A stretch of DNA of 64,000 nt, from contig NZ_AP014510.1 of NCBI RefSeq assembly GCF_000828675.1, positions 701,413 through 765,412 of the forward strand, read 5' to 3'. Source of the stretch: Thermotoga profunda AZM34c06. GTDB lineage: Bacteria > Thermotogota > Thermotogae > Thermotogales > DSM-5069. The notes below the pieces were generated by a model. That model saw only the letters and a program-made list of their open reading frames with translations, was not told the origin of the DNA and searched no databases. Position 1 is the stretch's first letter. Every line of letters starts with the position of its first letter. Both the position numbers and the translations under genes were made by a program. Positions 7,492 through 15,281 of this stretch are shown piece after piece.

Positions 7492-8425
7492 GAGAATTAA
7501 AAAATCACAGATTCTCTCGATAGAAATTCTACCCCCAGGTAGAGGACAGAGCATAGATGAGATATATCGTGTTCTGGATAGTTTGATGGTCTTTCCAGTC
7601 AATTTCGTAAATGTCACAAGACATGCCCCAGAAATGACCTATGTGGAACTGCCAGATAGGATAATCAAGGTTCCAAAGGTCAAAAGACCTGGAACCGTTG
7701 GTCTTACAGCAGCGTTGATGAATAGGTACAAGATAGATGTTGTCCCGCATGTACTTTGCTTTGGAATGAATAAATACCAAATAGAAGACATGCTCATAGA
7801 TCTTCATTTGATTGGGGTCGAAAATATTTTCGTCATTCGGGGTGAGTATGAAAATGAACCTGATTTTGATGAAAAAGATACTTACAAGCATGCATCTGAG
7901 TTAGTGAAACAGATTTCAGATATGAACCAAGGAAAATACCTATATCCTTGTGAAAATGCTCAACCAACGAATTTCTGTATAGGTGTTGCAGGATATCCGG
8001 AAAAACATTTTGAATCTCCAAATATGGAGGAAGATCTGAAACACTTAAAGGAAAAAGTCGATGCAGGTGCAGATTATGTGATCACCCAAATGATCTTTGA
8101 TTTTGATGTGTACAAGAATTTTATACAGATGATTCAGGAATATGGCATAAATGTCCCGGTGATACCAGGAATAAAACCCATTGTGAATTTGAAATCGATT
8201 TATAGTATCCCAAGGAAATTCTTTGTCAATATTCCTCAATCGTTCTTAGTACAAATGCAACAAGCTCGAACACCAAAGGAAGAATTCGAAATTGGTACCA
8301 AGTACATCGCAAAACTTGCAGAGAAATTACTTTCTTTTGGTGCTCCTGGTATACACATCTTCACTATGGGTCGAGGACAGTCAACGAAGGCTTTGATAGA
8401 GGCTATTTATGGTAGAGGAGGGTAA
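7469..8425 (+). CDS. metF: 5,10-methylenetetrahydrofolate reductase
   Basis: 318 residues. It makes 5-methyltetrahydrofolate, the methyl donor for MetH. Family segments visible are LSIEILPPGRG at the N-terminus (the catalytic Glu region), FVNVTRHAP, the nucleotide/flavin region IFVIRGEYENEP, CIGVAGYPEKHFESPN and DYVITQMIFDFDVY (the folate Gln), then VPVIPGIKPI. The start is one of three in-frame GTG codons (7469, 7478, 7484); the ribosome site GGGTGG favours the later two, so the coordinate may be off by up to five codons. It overlaps the preceding gene and is followed 4 bases later by asd. Confidence 0.92.
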   Translation: MVKVKVTERIKKSQILSIEILPPGRGQSIDEIYRVLDSLMVFPVNFVNVTRHAPEMTYVELPDRIIKVPKVKRPGTVGLTAALMNRYKIDVVPHVLCFGMNKYQIEDMLIDLHLIGVENIFVIRGEYENEPDFDEKDTYKHASELVKQISDMNQGKYLYPCENAQPTNFCIGVAGYPEKHFESPNMEEDLKHLKEKVDAGADYVITQMIFDFDVYKNFIQMIQEYGINVPVIPGIKPIVNLKSIYSIPRKFFVNIPQSFLVQMQQARTPKEEFEIGTKYIAKLAEKLLSFGAPGIHIFTMGRGQSTKALIEAIYGRGG

Positions 8426-8429
8426 TGCC

Positions 8430-9461
8430 ATGAAAAAGATCGCCATTCTTGGTGCCACAGGATTGGTTGGACAGAGATTTGTTGAATTTCTTTCAAATCA
8501 TCCTTTTTTTGAAATCTCGGTGCTTGCAGCTTCAGATAATTCTGCTGGTAAGCGATATTCACAAGCTGTACAATGGCATTTAGACACGCCAATTCCAGAT
8601 AAAGTCTGTCAGATGCAAGTACAAAAATGCGAGCCAAATTTTGATTGTGACTATGTCTTTTCGGCACTTCCATCGGACATAGCAGGACCGATAGAAGATG
8701 AGTTTGTCAAATCTGGGTATATAGTATTCTCAAATGCAGCAAGTCACAGAATGGATGAAAATGTTCCCCTCATGATTCCAGAGGTGAATCTTGATCATTT
8801 GAATTTGATCGACCATCAGAAGACACCCGGCAAAATCATTACGAATCCCAATTGTTCAACGATAGGTCTTGTTATGGCGCTCAAGCCGATAATGGATCGA
8901 TTTGGCATTCAACAGGTACATGTGGTGACAATGCAGGCCATCTCGGGTGCAGGCTATCCTGGTGTTGCATCGTTGGACATTCTTGATAACGTCATACCTT
9001 ATATAAAGAATGAAGAAGAGAAAATAATGACAGAATCAAGAAAGATTTTGGGCAACCTTAAGAACGATCATGTTGAATTCGCTGATTTTGATATACAAGC
9101 TCAGTGCAACAGAGTACCCGTTCAAGATGGTCATATGCTTTCAGTTTTCGTGGAAACATGCCAAAAAGCAACCGTTGAGGACATTATCAAAGCCTTTGAA
9201 GAATTTCGTCCATTGAAAGACTTGAATCTTCCAACAGCTCCTGAGAGACCCCTGATTTATCTGCCTGAGCAGAGATCGCCACAACCCAAATTGCACAGAA
9301 ACTTGGGTAATGGTATGTCGGTGAGTATAGGGAGGCTTGTACAGATCTCGGAAAAGAGGTTTCGCTTTGTAGCGCTTGTCCATAACACTATAAGAGGAGC
9401 CGCTGGATGTGCAATATTGAATGGAGAAGTTTATGAGTTTTTGAGAGAAGATTTGGAGTGA
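8430..9461 (+). CDS. asd: Aspartate-semialdehyde dehydrogenase
   Basis: 343 residues from ATG 8430 (GAGGAGG 7 bases upstream). It reduces aspartyl phosphate to aspartate semialdehyde, here the expected substrate of the COG1900 protein. The NADP-binding start is ILGATGLVGQRF; the catalytic cysteine is Cys142 in NPNCSTIGLV; the Gly-Ala region AISGAGYPG and the terminal NTIRGAAG are typical. Sequence length and SALPSD motif resemble the archaeal/thermophile-type Asd. It completes the aspartate-to-homocysteine route together with aspartokinase upstream. Its TGA overlaps the next start as GTGA. Confidence 0.95.
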   Translation: MKKIAILGATGLVGQRFVEFLSNHPFFEISVLAASDNSAGKRYSQAVQWHLDTPIPDKVCQMQVQKCEPNFDCDYVFSALPSDIAGPIEDEFVKSGYIVFSNAASHRMDENVPLMIPEVNLDHLNLIDHQKTPGKIITNPNCSTIGLVMALKPIMDRFGIQQVHVVTMQAISGAGYPGVASLDILDNVIPYIKNEEEKIMTESRKILGNLKNDHVEFADFDIQAQCNRVPVQDGHMLSVFVETCQKATVEDIIKAFEEFRPLKDLNLPTAPERPLIYLPEQRSPQPKLHRNLGNGMSVSIGRLVQISEKRFRFVALVHNTIRGAAGCAILNGEVYEFLREDLE

Positions 9462-9985
9462 TCTCTATAGGATCCATAAGTATTCAAATTCTTATCTATT
9501 TGATCGTTTCTTTGATCTTCGTTTCCATAGCGGCTGTTATTCTAAATACAGTGATAACACACTTTAGAAAAACCATTGGTAGAGTAGATAGAGAGATTGA
9601 TTTTTTTATGGCTGTTGATTTTTTGAGAATGGATTTTTGGTTCCATTCAATTTCAGTTGGTAATGTTTCCAAAGATGGTAATGCATTCATCTTCAGAGAA
9701 AAGATTGATCAAGATGAAAAGTTGGTAAGCTACTTTGTAGAGAAAGTCGATGGTGTGTATCAACTTAAAAGAATTGCCAACGACGGGATTAACATCATTT
9801 ACAAATCGACATCTCCTATGTTTTTTTGTGAACCCACCAAAGATATTTGGGCAATACAAATTGAGGGTTTTTGGTTTGAAATGATCAACGCAACTCCGAC
9901 AGAACTCAGGGATAAGCTCTATAAAGGAAAGGTGAAAACACCAGATTTTCTCCTACCAAAATTAATAGAAGTGAGAAACAAGTGA
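9458..9985 (+). CDS. Unrecognised membrane-anchored protein, perhaps pseudopilin J-like
   Basis: 175 residues, GTG start overlapping the asd stop by 4 bases, so translation is coupled to the methionine operon. One hydrophobic helix (about residues 8-32) is followed by a soluble domain. That layout, the early D/F-rich helix (FFMAVDFLRMDF) and a later segment of type YFVEKVDGVYQLKR faintly recall the minor pseudopilin GspJ, but no prepilin peptidase Gly-Phe motif precedes the helix. I do not assign a function. Its stop codon lies one base from the stop of the convergent hydrolase gene. Confidence 0.6.
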   Translation: MISIGSISIQILIYLIVSLIFVSIAAVILNTVITHFRKTIGRVDREIDFFMAVDFLRMDFWFHSISVGNVSKDGNAFIFREKIDQDEKLVSYFVEKVDGVYQLKRIANDGINIIYKSTSPMFFCEPTKDIWAIQIEGFWFEMINATPTELRDKLYKGKVKTPDFLLPKLIEVRNK

Positions 9986-9986
9986 T

Positions 9987-10982
9987 TCATTTCTCTTCAA
10001 TCTTTGGTTTCTCGAGTAGTTTGACCTTTCTCTTGAATTCTTTTATGTTCATCTCTTTTAAAATGAGGCTTCCGAGAAAATATTGGAAAGGTAACCAAGT
10101 CACGTGTCCTGTGGGAATTATGTATCTTTTTGGTTTTCCAAGGGCATTCCAGAGAATTTTTCTCGTCCTAAGCGGTAAGGCTCTGTCAAATAAAGCTTCT
10201 ATAAAAGTTATTCTATTTGTTTGTACGAATCTTGCATAAGCAATTGGATCGATTTTGAGTATTGGATGGATCTGTGAAGTTATCATTTCCTGTATATTTT
10301 TAAAAGAATCGAGCTTCTTGATATCTTTCTCAAAAGTCTCTAAGAGCCAATTCTTGTCATCCATTCTGTATTCTTTACCGAGTCCTTTCTCGATATCTCT
10401 TCGAAAATAGGCAAGTGTGGGTGAGTACCACATCAAAGTGGCTATATCTCCACCAGAGGTTATAACAACTGTCTTGCGAAATTCCTCGGTTAATGCACTG
10501 AGAATTACCGAGATCATCCCACCCAAGCAATACCCAACAAGACAGTTGTTTTCGTGCCACCAATTTTTTTCTTTAGCGATATGTAGCGTAGTGAGTACAT
10601 CAACAACTGCATGTTCCCAAAACAGTACCATTTTTTTCACGTCTGTTGAGAAATACTCCCTACCACTCACCGAACCATCGGCAGTTCGTGTGAGATTTCC
10701 CGGGAGAATTGGGAGAAAGGTTCTCACACCGGCATTTGCTATGTGTATACCCATCCATAATAAAAAGGGAATATTCATCGTGCCAAGTCCGTGCAAAAGT
10801 ATCAAAGAACCAATCGGCTTTTCTTTAGGTTCGATATGGTAAATTTCCACCGTTTCTGTACCAGGTAAAGGATTCTTATAGAGTGTTGGATACTTAATCA
10901 ACGATACTCTGAAATTTTTCCCTTTCATTATATATCCACTTGACAATTGAGGTGATTTGTATTCAAAATCGAAATTAACCAT
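9987..10982 (-). CDS. Alpha/beta hydrolase with a cysteine-type nucleophile elbow (GYCLGG)
   Basis: 331 residues. The alpha/beta hydrolase fold is indicated by the oxyanion strand LILLHGLGT and by the nucleophile elbow GYCLGG. A Cys in place of the usual Ser is seen in dienelactone hydrolases and in PHA synthases (G-x-C-x-G-G). A late acid/base pair is plausible, with His in PTGHVTWLPFQYFLGS. No cofactor or partner gene for polyhydroxyalkanoate synthesis is nearby, so PHA synthase is only one option; an esterase or carboxylase-like hydrolase is equally possible. It is the last gene of the fliJ-mrnC-rlmB transcript, 15 bases after rlmB. Confidence 0.75.
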   Translation of the reverse strand: MVNFDFEYKSPQLSSGYIMKGKNFRVSLIKYPTLYKNPLPGTETVEIYHIEPKEKPIGSLILLHGLGTMNIPFLLWMGIHIANAGVRTFLPILPGNLTRTADGSVSGREYFSTDVKKMVLFWEHAVVDVLTTLHIAKEKNWWHENNCLVGYCLGGMISVILSALTEEFRKTVVITSGGDIATLMWYSPTLAYFRRDIEKGLGKEYRMDDKNWLLETFEKDIKKLDSFKNIQEMITSQIHPILKIDPIAYARFVQTNRITFIEALFDRALPLRTRKILWNALGKPKRYIIPTGHVTWLPFQYFLGSLILKEMNIKEFKRKVKLLEKPKIEEK

Positions 10983-10997
10983 CCAGATTGTCCTTTC

Positions 10998-11702
10998 CTA
11001 ATTTTTCATACTGGCACATTTCCTTGCTATTTCAAACAACACTATCCCAGCGCTCACAGAGACATTCAGTGAATCTATGGATGAAAACATAGGTATGCTG
11101 ATCAATTGATCGCATCTTTCTTTGACGATTCTGCTCAAGCCTTCTCCTTCATTCCCAAAGACAACGGCGACTGGTGGTATGAATCTCTCATCGAAGAGAT
11201 TTTTACCTCGCATATCTGTTCCATATACCCAATAACCTCGTTCTTTCAATCTTTCAATTGTGTTGGCAAGATTTGTGACGACAACAACTGGTATCCTAAA
11301 AACTGTACCAGCAGAGACCTTTACGACAGCGGCTGTTACCTTGGCTGAACGATCCTTAGTGATCACAACGGCACTCGCACCGGCACCAACAGATGTTCTG
11401 ATTATTGCACCGAGATTGTGTGGATCAACGACATGGTCGAGCAAAACGATCAAATTACCATTAAGAGCTGTTTCGTCGCTGTAATTGAAATCCAAATCTA
11501 TGACAATACCTTGATTCTTTTCTTCTCCACACAGCTTTTCCAGATGCTTCGAAGTTGTGTAAGTGTATGAATAGCCATTTTTTTTGAGCAGTTGCTCAAT
11601 CGCTTTGAATTTGTCGTCATCGCTTTCTTTGAGATAGATTTTCTTAACAGGATAGTGGGTTCTTATGATCTCATCTAAGACACTTTTACCGTAGACTATC
11701 AT
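10998..11702 (-). CDS. rlmB: TrmH/SpoU family RNA 2'-O-methyltransferase (RlmB-like)
   Basis: 234 residues from the second in-frame ATG (11702); the first ATG (11711) touches its own GGAGA ribosome site, so the later start is preferred. SpoU motifs are all present: motif 1 LDHVVDPHNLGAIIRTSVGAGA, motif 2 VVFGNEGEGL, motif 3 SIPMFSSIDSLNVSVSAGI. These knotted methyltransferases use SAM to methylate the 2'-OH of a guanosine; RlmB acts at the 23S rRNA peptidyl-transferase loop. The short N-terminal substrate-binding domain (VYGKSVLDEII) fits RlmB better than TrmH. It overlaps mrnC, which also acts in 23S rRNA maturation. Confidence 0.88.
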   Translation of the reverse strand: MIVYGKSVLDEIIRTHYPVKKIYLKESDDDKFKAIEQLLKKNGYSYTYTTSKHLEKLCGEEKNQGIVIDLDFNYSDETALNGNLIVLLDHVVDPHNLGAIIRTSVGAGASAVVITKDRSAKVTAAVVKVSAGTVFRIPVVVVTNLANTIERLKERGYWVYGTDMRGKNLFDERFIPPVAVVFGNEGEGLSRIVKERCDQLISIPMFSSIDSLNVSVSAGIVLFEIARKCASMKN

Positions 11703-12072
11703 TTTCGTCATTCTCCAAAGTGATTTCGATCAGTTTCATTAATCTATCATAGTTTTGTGATAGGTAAAGAAATCCAAGGAGTGCTTCAAAAGCAGTACTC
11801 TTACGATACAGAGGATCATTACCGTGCTTTTTTGCAGCTTTGCTATTCACTGCTCTTTTCACCAACGACAACTCTGTTTCATTGAGCATGCTCATCAATC
11901 TATCCAAACTCTTTGCTTGACCGCTCCTTGAAACTATTTGATTCACCTTTCTGTGGATTCTGTCAACCCTTAACAAGTCTAAATATTTAATTCTACAGTG
12001 TAGAGAATATACTGCATCGCCGATGTAGGCAATTGTTGAAACAGGTAACTGCAATACTGCACTATCTTTCAC
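11686..12072 (-). CDS. mrnC: Mini-ribonuclease III
   Basis: 128 residues, the length of Mini-III, which is an RNase III catalytic domain without the double-strand RNA-binding domain and trims 23S rRNA precursors. Signatures are the acidic AYIGDAVYSLHCR near the N-terminus and the second acidic motif KSTAFEALLGFLYL. It overlaps the next gene rlmB and the preceding fliJ. The pairing with an rRNA methyltransferase is common in Gram-positive-type gene orders. Confidence 0.9.
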   Translation of the reverse strand: MKDSAVLQLPVSTIAYIGDAVYSLHCRIKYLDLLRVDRIHRKVNQIVSRSGQAKSLDRLMSMLNETELSLVKRAVNSKAAKKHGNDPLYRKSTAFEALLGFLYLSQNYDRLMKLIEITLENDENDSLR

Positions 12073-12505
12073 TTTTAGCCACCTTTCTCAAAGCAATTTC
12101 ATCCAGATACAATCTGTTGAGCCTATCTTGTTCAAAGACATATCTTTTGAATCTCCTTGTTCTCAAATTTTGTAGTACTTTTCTATCCCTTCTCGCAGAA
12201 AGATATTGTTCTTTGAGATCTTCTTCTTGCTTTTTGAGTTGATCGAGCTGTTCGTACAATCTCTTTAAATGCATTTTTTCCATATCTATGTACATGAACC
12301 ACTGGCTGATTTGTACACCTGTTGTGCCTTTTGAAGAATTCTGAAGCATTGTTTTGTAAAGATCACGCAGTGAATTCTCAGCGAGTCCAATTTGTTCTTG
12401 TAACTCATTGATCTTCATTCTAACAGCCGCAAGTTCCAATTTTATTTGATTTTCCTGAGAAGTCTTGAGTTGCAGTAATCTTTCCAACCTGAACTTGAAC
12501 AACAA
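12062..12505 (-). CDS. fliJ: Flagellar FliJ-like coiled-coil protein
   Basis: 147 residues, almost entirely predicted coiled coil. The N-terminus FRLERLLQLKTSQENQIK matches the FliJ opening, and spacing of Leu/Gln/Glu/Lys heptads continues to the end. FliJ is the central stalk-like component of the flagellar type III export ATPase complex. TTG start 6-7 bases after GGAGG. It is first in a minus-strand transcript with mrnC and rlmB, and no other flagellar gene is in the window, so the name rests on sequence alone; another small coiled-coil protein is possible. Confidence 0.72.
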   Translation of the reverse strand: MLFKFRLERLLQLKTSQENQIKLELAAVRMKINELQEQIGLAENSLRDLYKTMLQNSSKGTTGVQISQWFMYIDMEKMHLKRLYEQLDQLKKQEEDLKEQYLSARRDRKVLQNLRTRRFKRYVFEQDRLNRLYLDEIALRKVAKSER

Positions 12506-12539
12506 AATCCGCCTCCATGTAATTCTCTTTCATGTTGAT

Positions 12540-12545
12540 ATTATA
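12540..12545 (-). promoter_or_regulatory. Probable -10 element for the fliJ transcript
   Basis: On the minus strand this reads TATAAT, 35 bases before the fliJ start, in the 80-base gap between divergent fliJ and minC. A -35 match is weak (GTATCA at 17 bases). Confidence 0.4.
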
Positions 12546-12585
12546 GCGTGATAGAATCGTATTGATACACTGGGGGTGATTTGTA

Positions 12586-13230
12586 TTGCCTTTTGACTTT
12601 GTAGATTTCAAGATGACCAAAGAAGGTCTTGTCTTGGTGATAAAAGATTACGAGGATTTAGAAACGGTTATCCACCAACTCGGGTCGCGTATATCCCAAA
12701 TGAGTGGCTTTTTTGCGACTGGTGACAAGATCATGTTGATGATTGAAAACAATGAGAAACATTCCCAAGATATGCCAAAGATTGTCTCTGTTTTGAAAAA
12801 TATGGGCTTGGAAGTTTCCCAAATACTCATGGGTGCCACTTCGGGTGAGAATATAAACGTTCGTGGAAGAATGAAGATGGTCGAAGAAGGTGAGACAAAG
12901 TCTGGCACAAAAGTTGTCAAGAAAAATCTTCGATCTGGTCAGGCATTGATCCATTCCGGTGATGTCATTGTGATAGGAAATGTCCATTCCGGTGCGGAAA
13001 TCATGGCTGGTGGTTCAATAGCCGTTTTTGGTGATGTAAAGGGTATCTTGCGCGCAGGTCTGAATGAAGGTGATCAGGCAGTAATAGCGGCTTTGTCTAT
13101 ACACCCAACTTTGATTCAAATCTCTGGATACACACTCAGAGAGATAGAACCATCTGATGAACCTGTTGTGATACATGTAAAAGACAACAAGATTGTAGTT
13201 CAAAAAGCAAAAGATGTAAAATTTCAATAA
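12586..13230 (+). CDS. minC: Septum site-determining protein MinC
   Basis: 214 residues. MinC inhibits FtsZ polymerisation away from mid-cell. The C-terminal half is the right-handed beta-helix domain: SGQALIHSGDVIVIGNVHSGAEIMAGGS, GDVKGILRAG and the closing VIAALSIHPTLIQISG are diagnostic. The N-terminal ~90 residues form the FtsZ-inhibiting domain. TTG start with GGGGGTGAT upstream. minD and minE are not adjacent. It is the first gene of a long plus-strand run ending at gltX. Confidence 0.93.
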   Translation: MPFDFVDFKMTKEGLVLVIKDYEDLETVIHQLGSRISQMSGFFATGDKIMLMIENNEKHSQDMPKIVSVLKNMGLEVSQILMGATSGENINVRGRMKMVEEGETKSGTKVVKKNLRSGQALIHSGDVIVIGNVHSGAEIMAGGSIAVFGDVKGILRAGLNEGDQAVIAALSIHPTLIQISGYTLREIEPSDEPVVIHVKDNKIVVQKAKDVKFQ

Positions 13231-13243
13231 GGGAGTGATGAAA

Positions 13244-14248
13244 TTGGATGTAAAAGAGTTGATAAAAGAATTTTCGTCCTTGGATGGACCTTCTGGGTAT
13301 GAGGAAGCAGTTTTGAAAGTTATAGAAAAAAGGATTGAACCATTTGTCGACAAAATTTGGTATAACAAAGTCGGTACTCTGGTTGCAGAGAAAAGGGGAT
13401 TGGGTAAGGGAAAACTTGGTATCTTTGCTCATGCAGATGAAGTTGGACATGTAATAGCCAAGATAGAAGATGGACTTTTCGCAAGATTAGAGACAATTGG
13501 TGGAGTGGATCCGAAGATCATGTTTGCGCAGAGAGTCAAGGTTTATACGCGAAAGGGTATGGCAAAAGGAGTCATAGGTGTTCTTCCTCCTCATCTTCAA
13601 AAGGAAGAACACAGAAACAAGGTACCCGGTTTTGACAAGATCTTTGTGGATCTTTCTTGTAGCGAATTGGGTAGATACGTTTCAGTTGGAGATATATGTG
13701 TGGTAGATATGAAACCAATCGAATTAGATGGCAAATTATGTGGTAAGGCAATGGATAACAGAGCAGGATGTGCTTCTTTAGTTTTGACAGCTGAATTGCT
13801 ACAAACTGTGAGAAATTATCAGGATGTCTACTTCATCTTTTCAGGTCAAGAGGAAATCGCTGGTCCAGGAGCCATATCGATTGCGTATGAACTCAAACTC
13901 GATAGAGCAATTGTGGTGGATGTGACACACGGTGATGTAAAAATCCCGCAATTTGTACAGATCAAAGTTGGTGAAGGTCCTGCTGTTTGTGTTGGTCCGT
14001 CTATTGATAGGGAATTTCAGAATAAACTGTGTGAAGTTGCTCAAAAGAACAATGTTAAAACACAAATTGAACCAGCTCCAGGTAGGTCAGGAACCGATAC
14101 AGATGAAATACAACTCACGGGAAGTGGTATACGCACGGCTCTTATTTCCATTCCGGTTATGTACATGCACACACCCGTTGAAGTTGTAGATCCAAAAGAT
14201 GTAGAAGAAACGGCAAGGTTGTTAGCCTTAGCTACGACAATCGAGTGA
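13244..14248 (+). CDS. M42 family metallo-aminopeptidase (paralog 1 of 3)
   Basis: 334 residues from TTG 13244 (GGGAG 8 bases upstream; GTG 13235 and ATG 13238 are too close to it). M42 enzymes are tetrahedral dodecameric aminopeptidases with two metal ions, once misnamed endoglucanases. Metal ligands are visible in FAHADEVGH, MDNRAGCASL, GQEEIAGPGA (catalytic Glu and ligand Glu), VVDVTHGD and the late VMYMHTP. It is followed by two paralogs, a tandem also known from Thermotoga maritima. Confidence 0.9.
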   Translation: MDVKELIKEFSSLDGPSGYEEAVLKVIEKRIEPFVDKIWYNKVGTLVAEKRGLGKGKLGIFAHADEVGHVIAKIEDGLFARLETIGGVDPKIMFAQRVKVYTRKGMAKGVIGVLPPHLQKEEHRNKVPGFDKIFVDLSCSELGRYVSVGDICVVDMKPIELDGKLCGKAMDNRAGCASLVLTAELLQTVRNYQDVYFIFSGQEEIAGPGAISIAYELKLDRAIVVDVTHGDVKIPQFVQIKVGEGPAVCVGPSIDREFQNKLCEVAQKNNVKTQIEPAPGRSGTDTDEIQLTGSGIRTALISIPVMYMHTPVEVVDPKDVEETARLLALATTIE

Positions 14249-14261
14249 GGGAGGTGTAATT

Positions 14262-15281
14262 TTGTATCTGAAAGAGTTGACAGAGCTTGACGGGGTATCG
14301 GGCAATGAACAACAAGTAAGGGATTTCATAAATCAGAAAATAAGGGACAAAGTTGATGAAGTAAAAGTAGACGTACTTGGTAATCTGATAGCTTACAAAA
14401 AAGGAACGAAAGGAAAAAGAAAGATCGTTCTGGCAGCACATATGGACGAGGTTGGTTTCATGGTAACGAATATAGAAGAAGATGGTACTCTGTCATTTTC
14501 TCCAGTCGGTGGAGTTGAGACACAAGTCATGGCTGGCAAAGTTGTTCGTATAAACGGTAAGGTCTTAGGTGTGATTGGATATAAAGCCATTCACATACAA
14601 GATAGAGAACAATTACTCAAGCCGTTGTCAGTAGAACAATTGCGTATTTACATAGGAGCAAAATCGAAAGATGAGGCATCAAAGCAAGTCAAAATAGGTG
14701 ATTATGTGGCTTTTACCACCACATTTGATCAAGAAAATGGTAGAGCGACAGGTAAGGCTTTTGATGATCGTGCTGGGTGTTCGGTTTTAATGGACCTAAT
14801 TGACAAAAATGATCGATACGAAGATGATGTGTATTTTACCTTTGTTGTTCAAGAGGAAGTGGGACTCAGAGGTAGTGCTGTTGTGGTTGAGCAAATTCAT
14901 CCTGATATAGCGATAGTGATTGAAGGAACTACTGCTGGTGATGACCCTGAATTACCAGAATATCAATGGGCAACCCATCTTGGCGATGGTCCTGCGATTA
15001 CCTTCATGCACAGAGGATATGTCGTGAATAAAAAGGTATACGAGTCGATAATTGGAGTCGCTCAAAAGTATTCAATTGCATATCAGTCAAAGAGGAGAAC
15101 CGCCGGGGGAACCGATGCGGCGCGTCTTGCGAGAACGGGAGCAGGTACCGCAGCCGGTGTTGTATCTGTGCCTTCGAGATACATTCACAGCCCGGTTTCC
15201 ATGATTGATTTGAACGATTACAATAATACGGTTCTACTTTTACAAAAAATTCTCGAGGAAGGGGAGGCATTTGCAAGATGA
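14262..15281 (+). CDS. M42 family metallo-aminopeptidase (paralog 2 of 3)
   Basis: 339 residues, TTG start after GGGAGGTG. Metal and catalytic motifs: LAAHMDEVGFM, FDDRAGCSVL, VQEEVGLRGS, VIEGTTAGD and RYIHSP. The Asp ligand strand differs from paralog 1 (EGTTAGD against DVTHGD), as is seen among M42 enzymes of differing specificity. The stop overlaps the next start as ATGA, so paralogs 2 and 3 are translationally coupled and may form mixed complexes or provide complementary peptide trimming. Confidence 0.92.
   Translation: MYLKELTELDGVSGNEQQVRDFINQKIRDKVDEVKVDVLGNLIAYKKGTKGKRKIVLAAHMDEVGFMVTNIEEDGTLSFSPVGGVETQVMAGKVVRINGKVLGVIGYKAIHIQDREQLLKPLSVEQLRIYIGAKSKDEASKQVKIGDYVAFTTTFDQENGRATGKAFDDRAGCSVLMDLIDKNDRYEDDVYFTFVVQEEVGLRGSAVVVEQIHPDIAIVIEGTTAGDDPELPEYQWATHLGDGPAITFMHRGYVVNKKVYESIIGVAQKYSIAYQSKRRTAGGTDAARLARTGAGTAAGVVSVPSRYIHSPVSMIDLNDYNNTVLLLQKILEEGEAFAR

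Noticed and set aside
10417-10842. 141-codon plus-strand frame inside the hydrolase gene
   Set aside because: Antisense shadow of a well-supported alpha/beta hydrolase.
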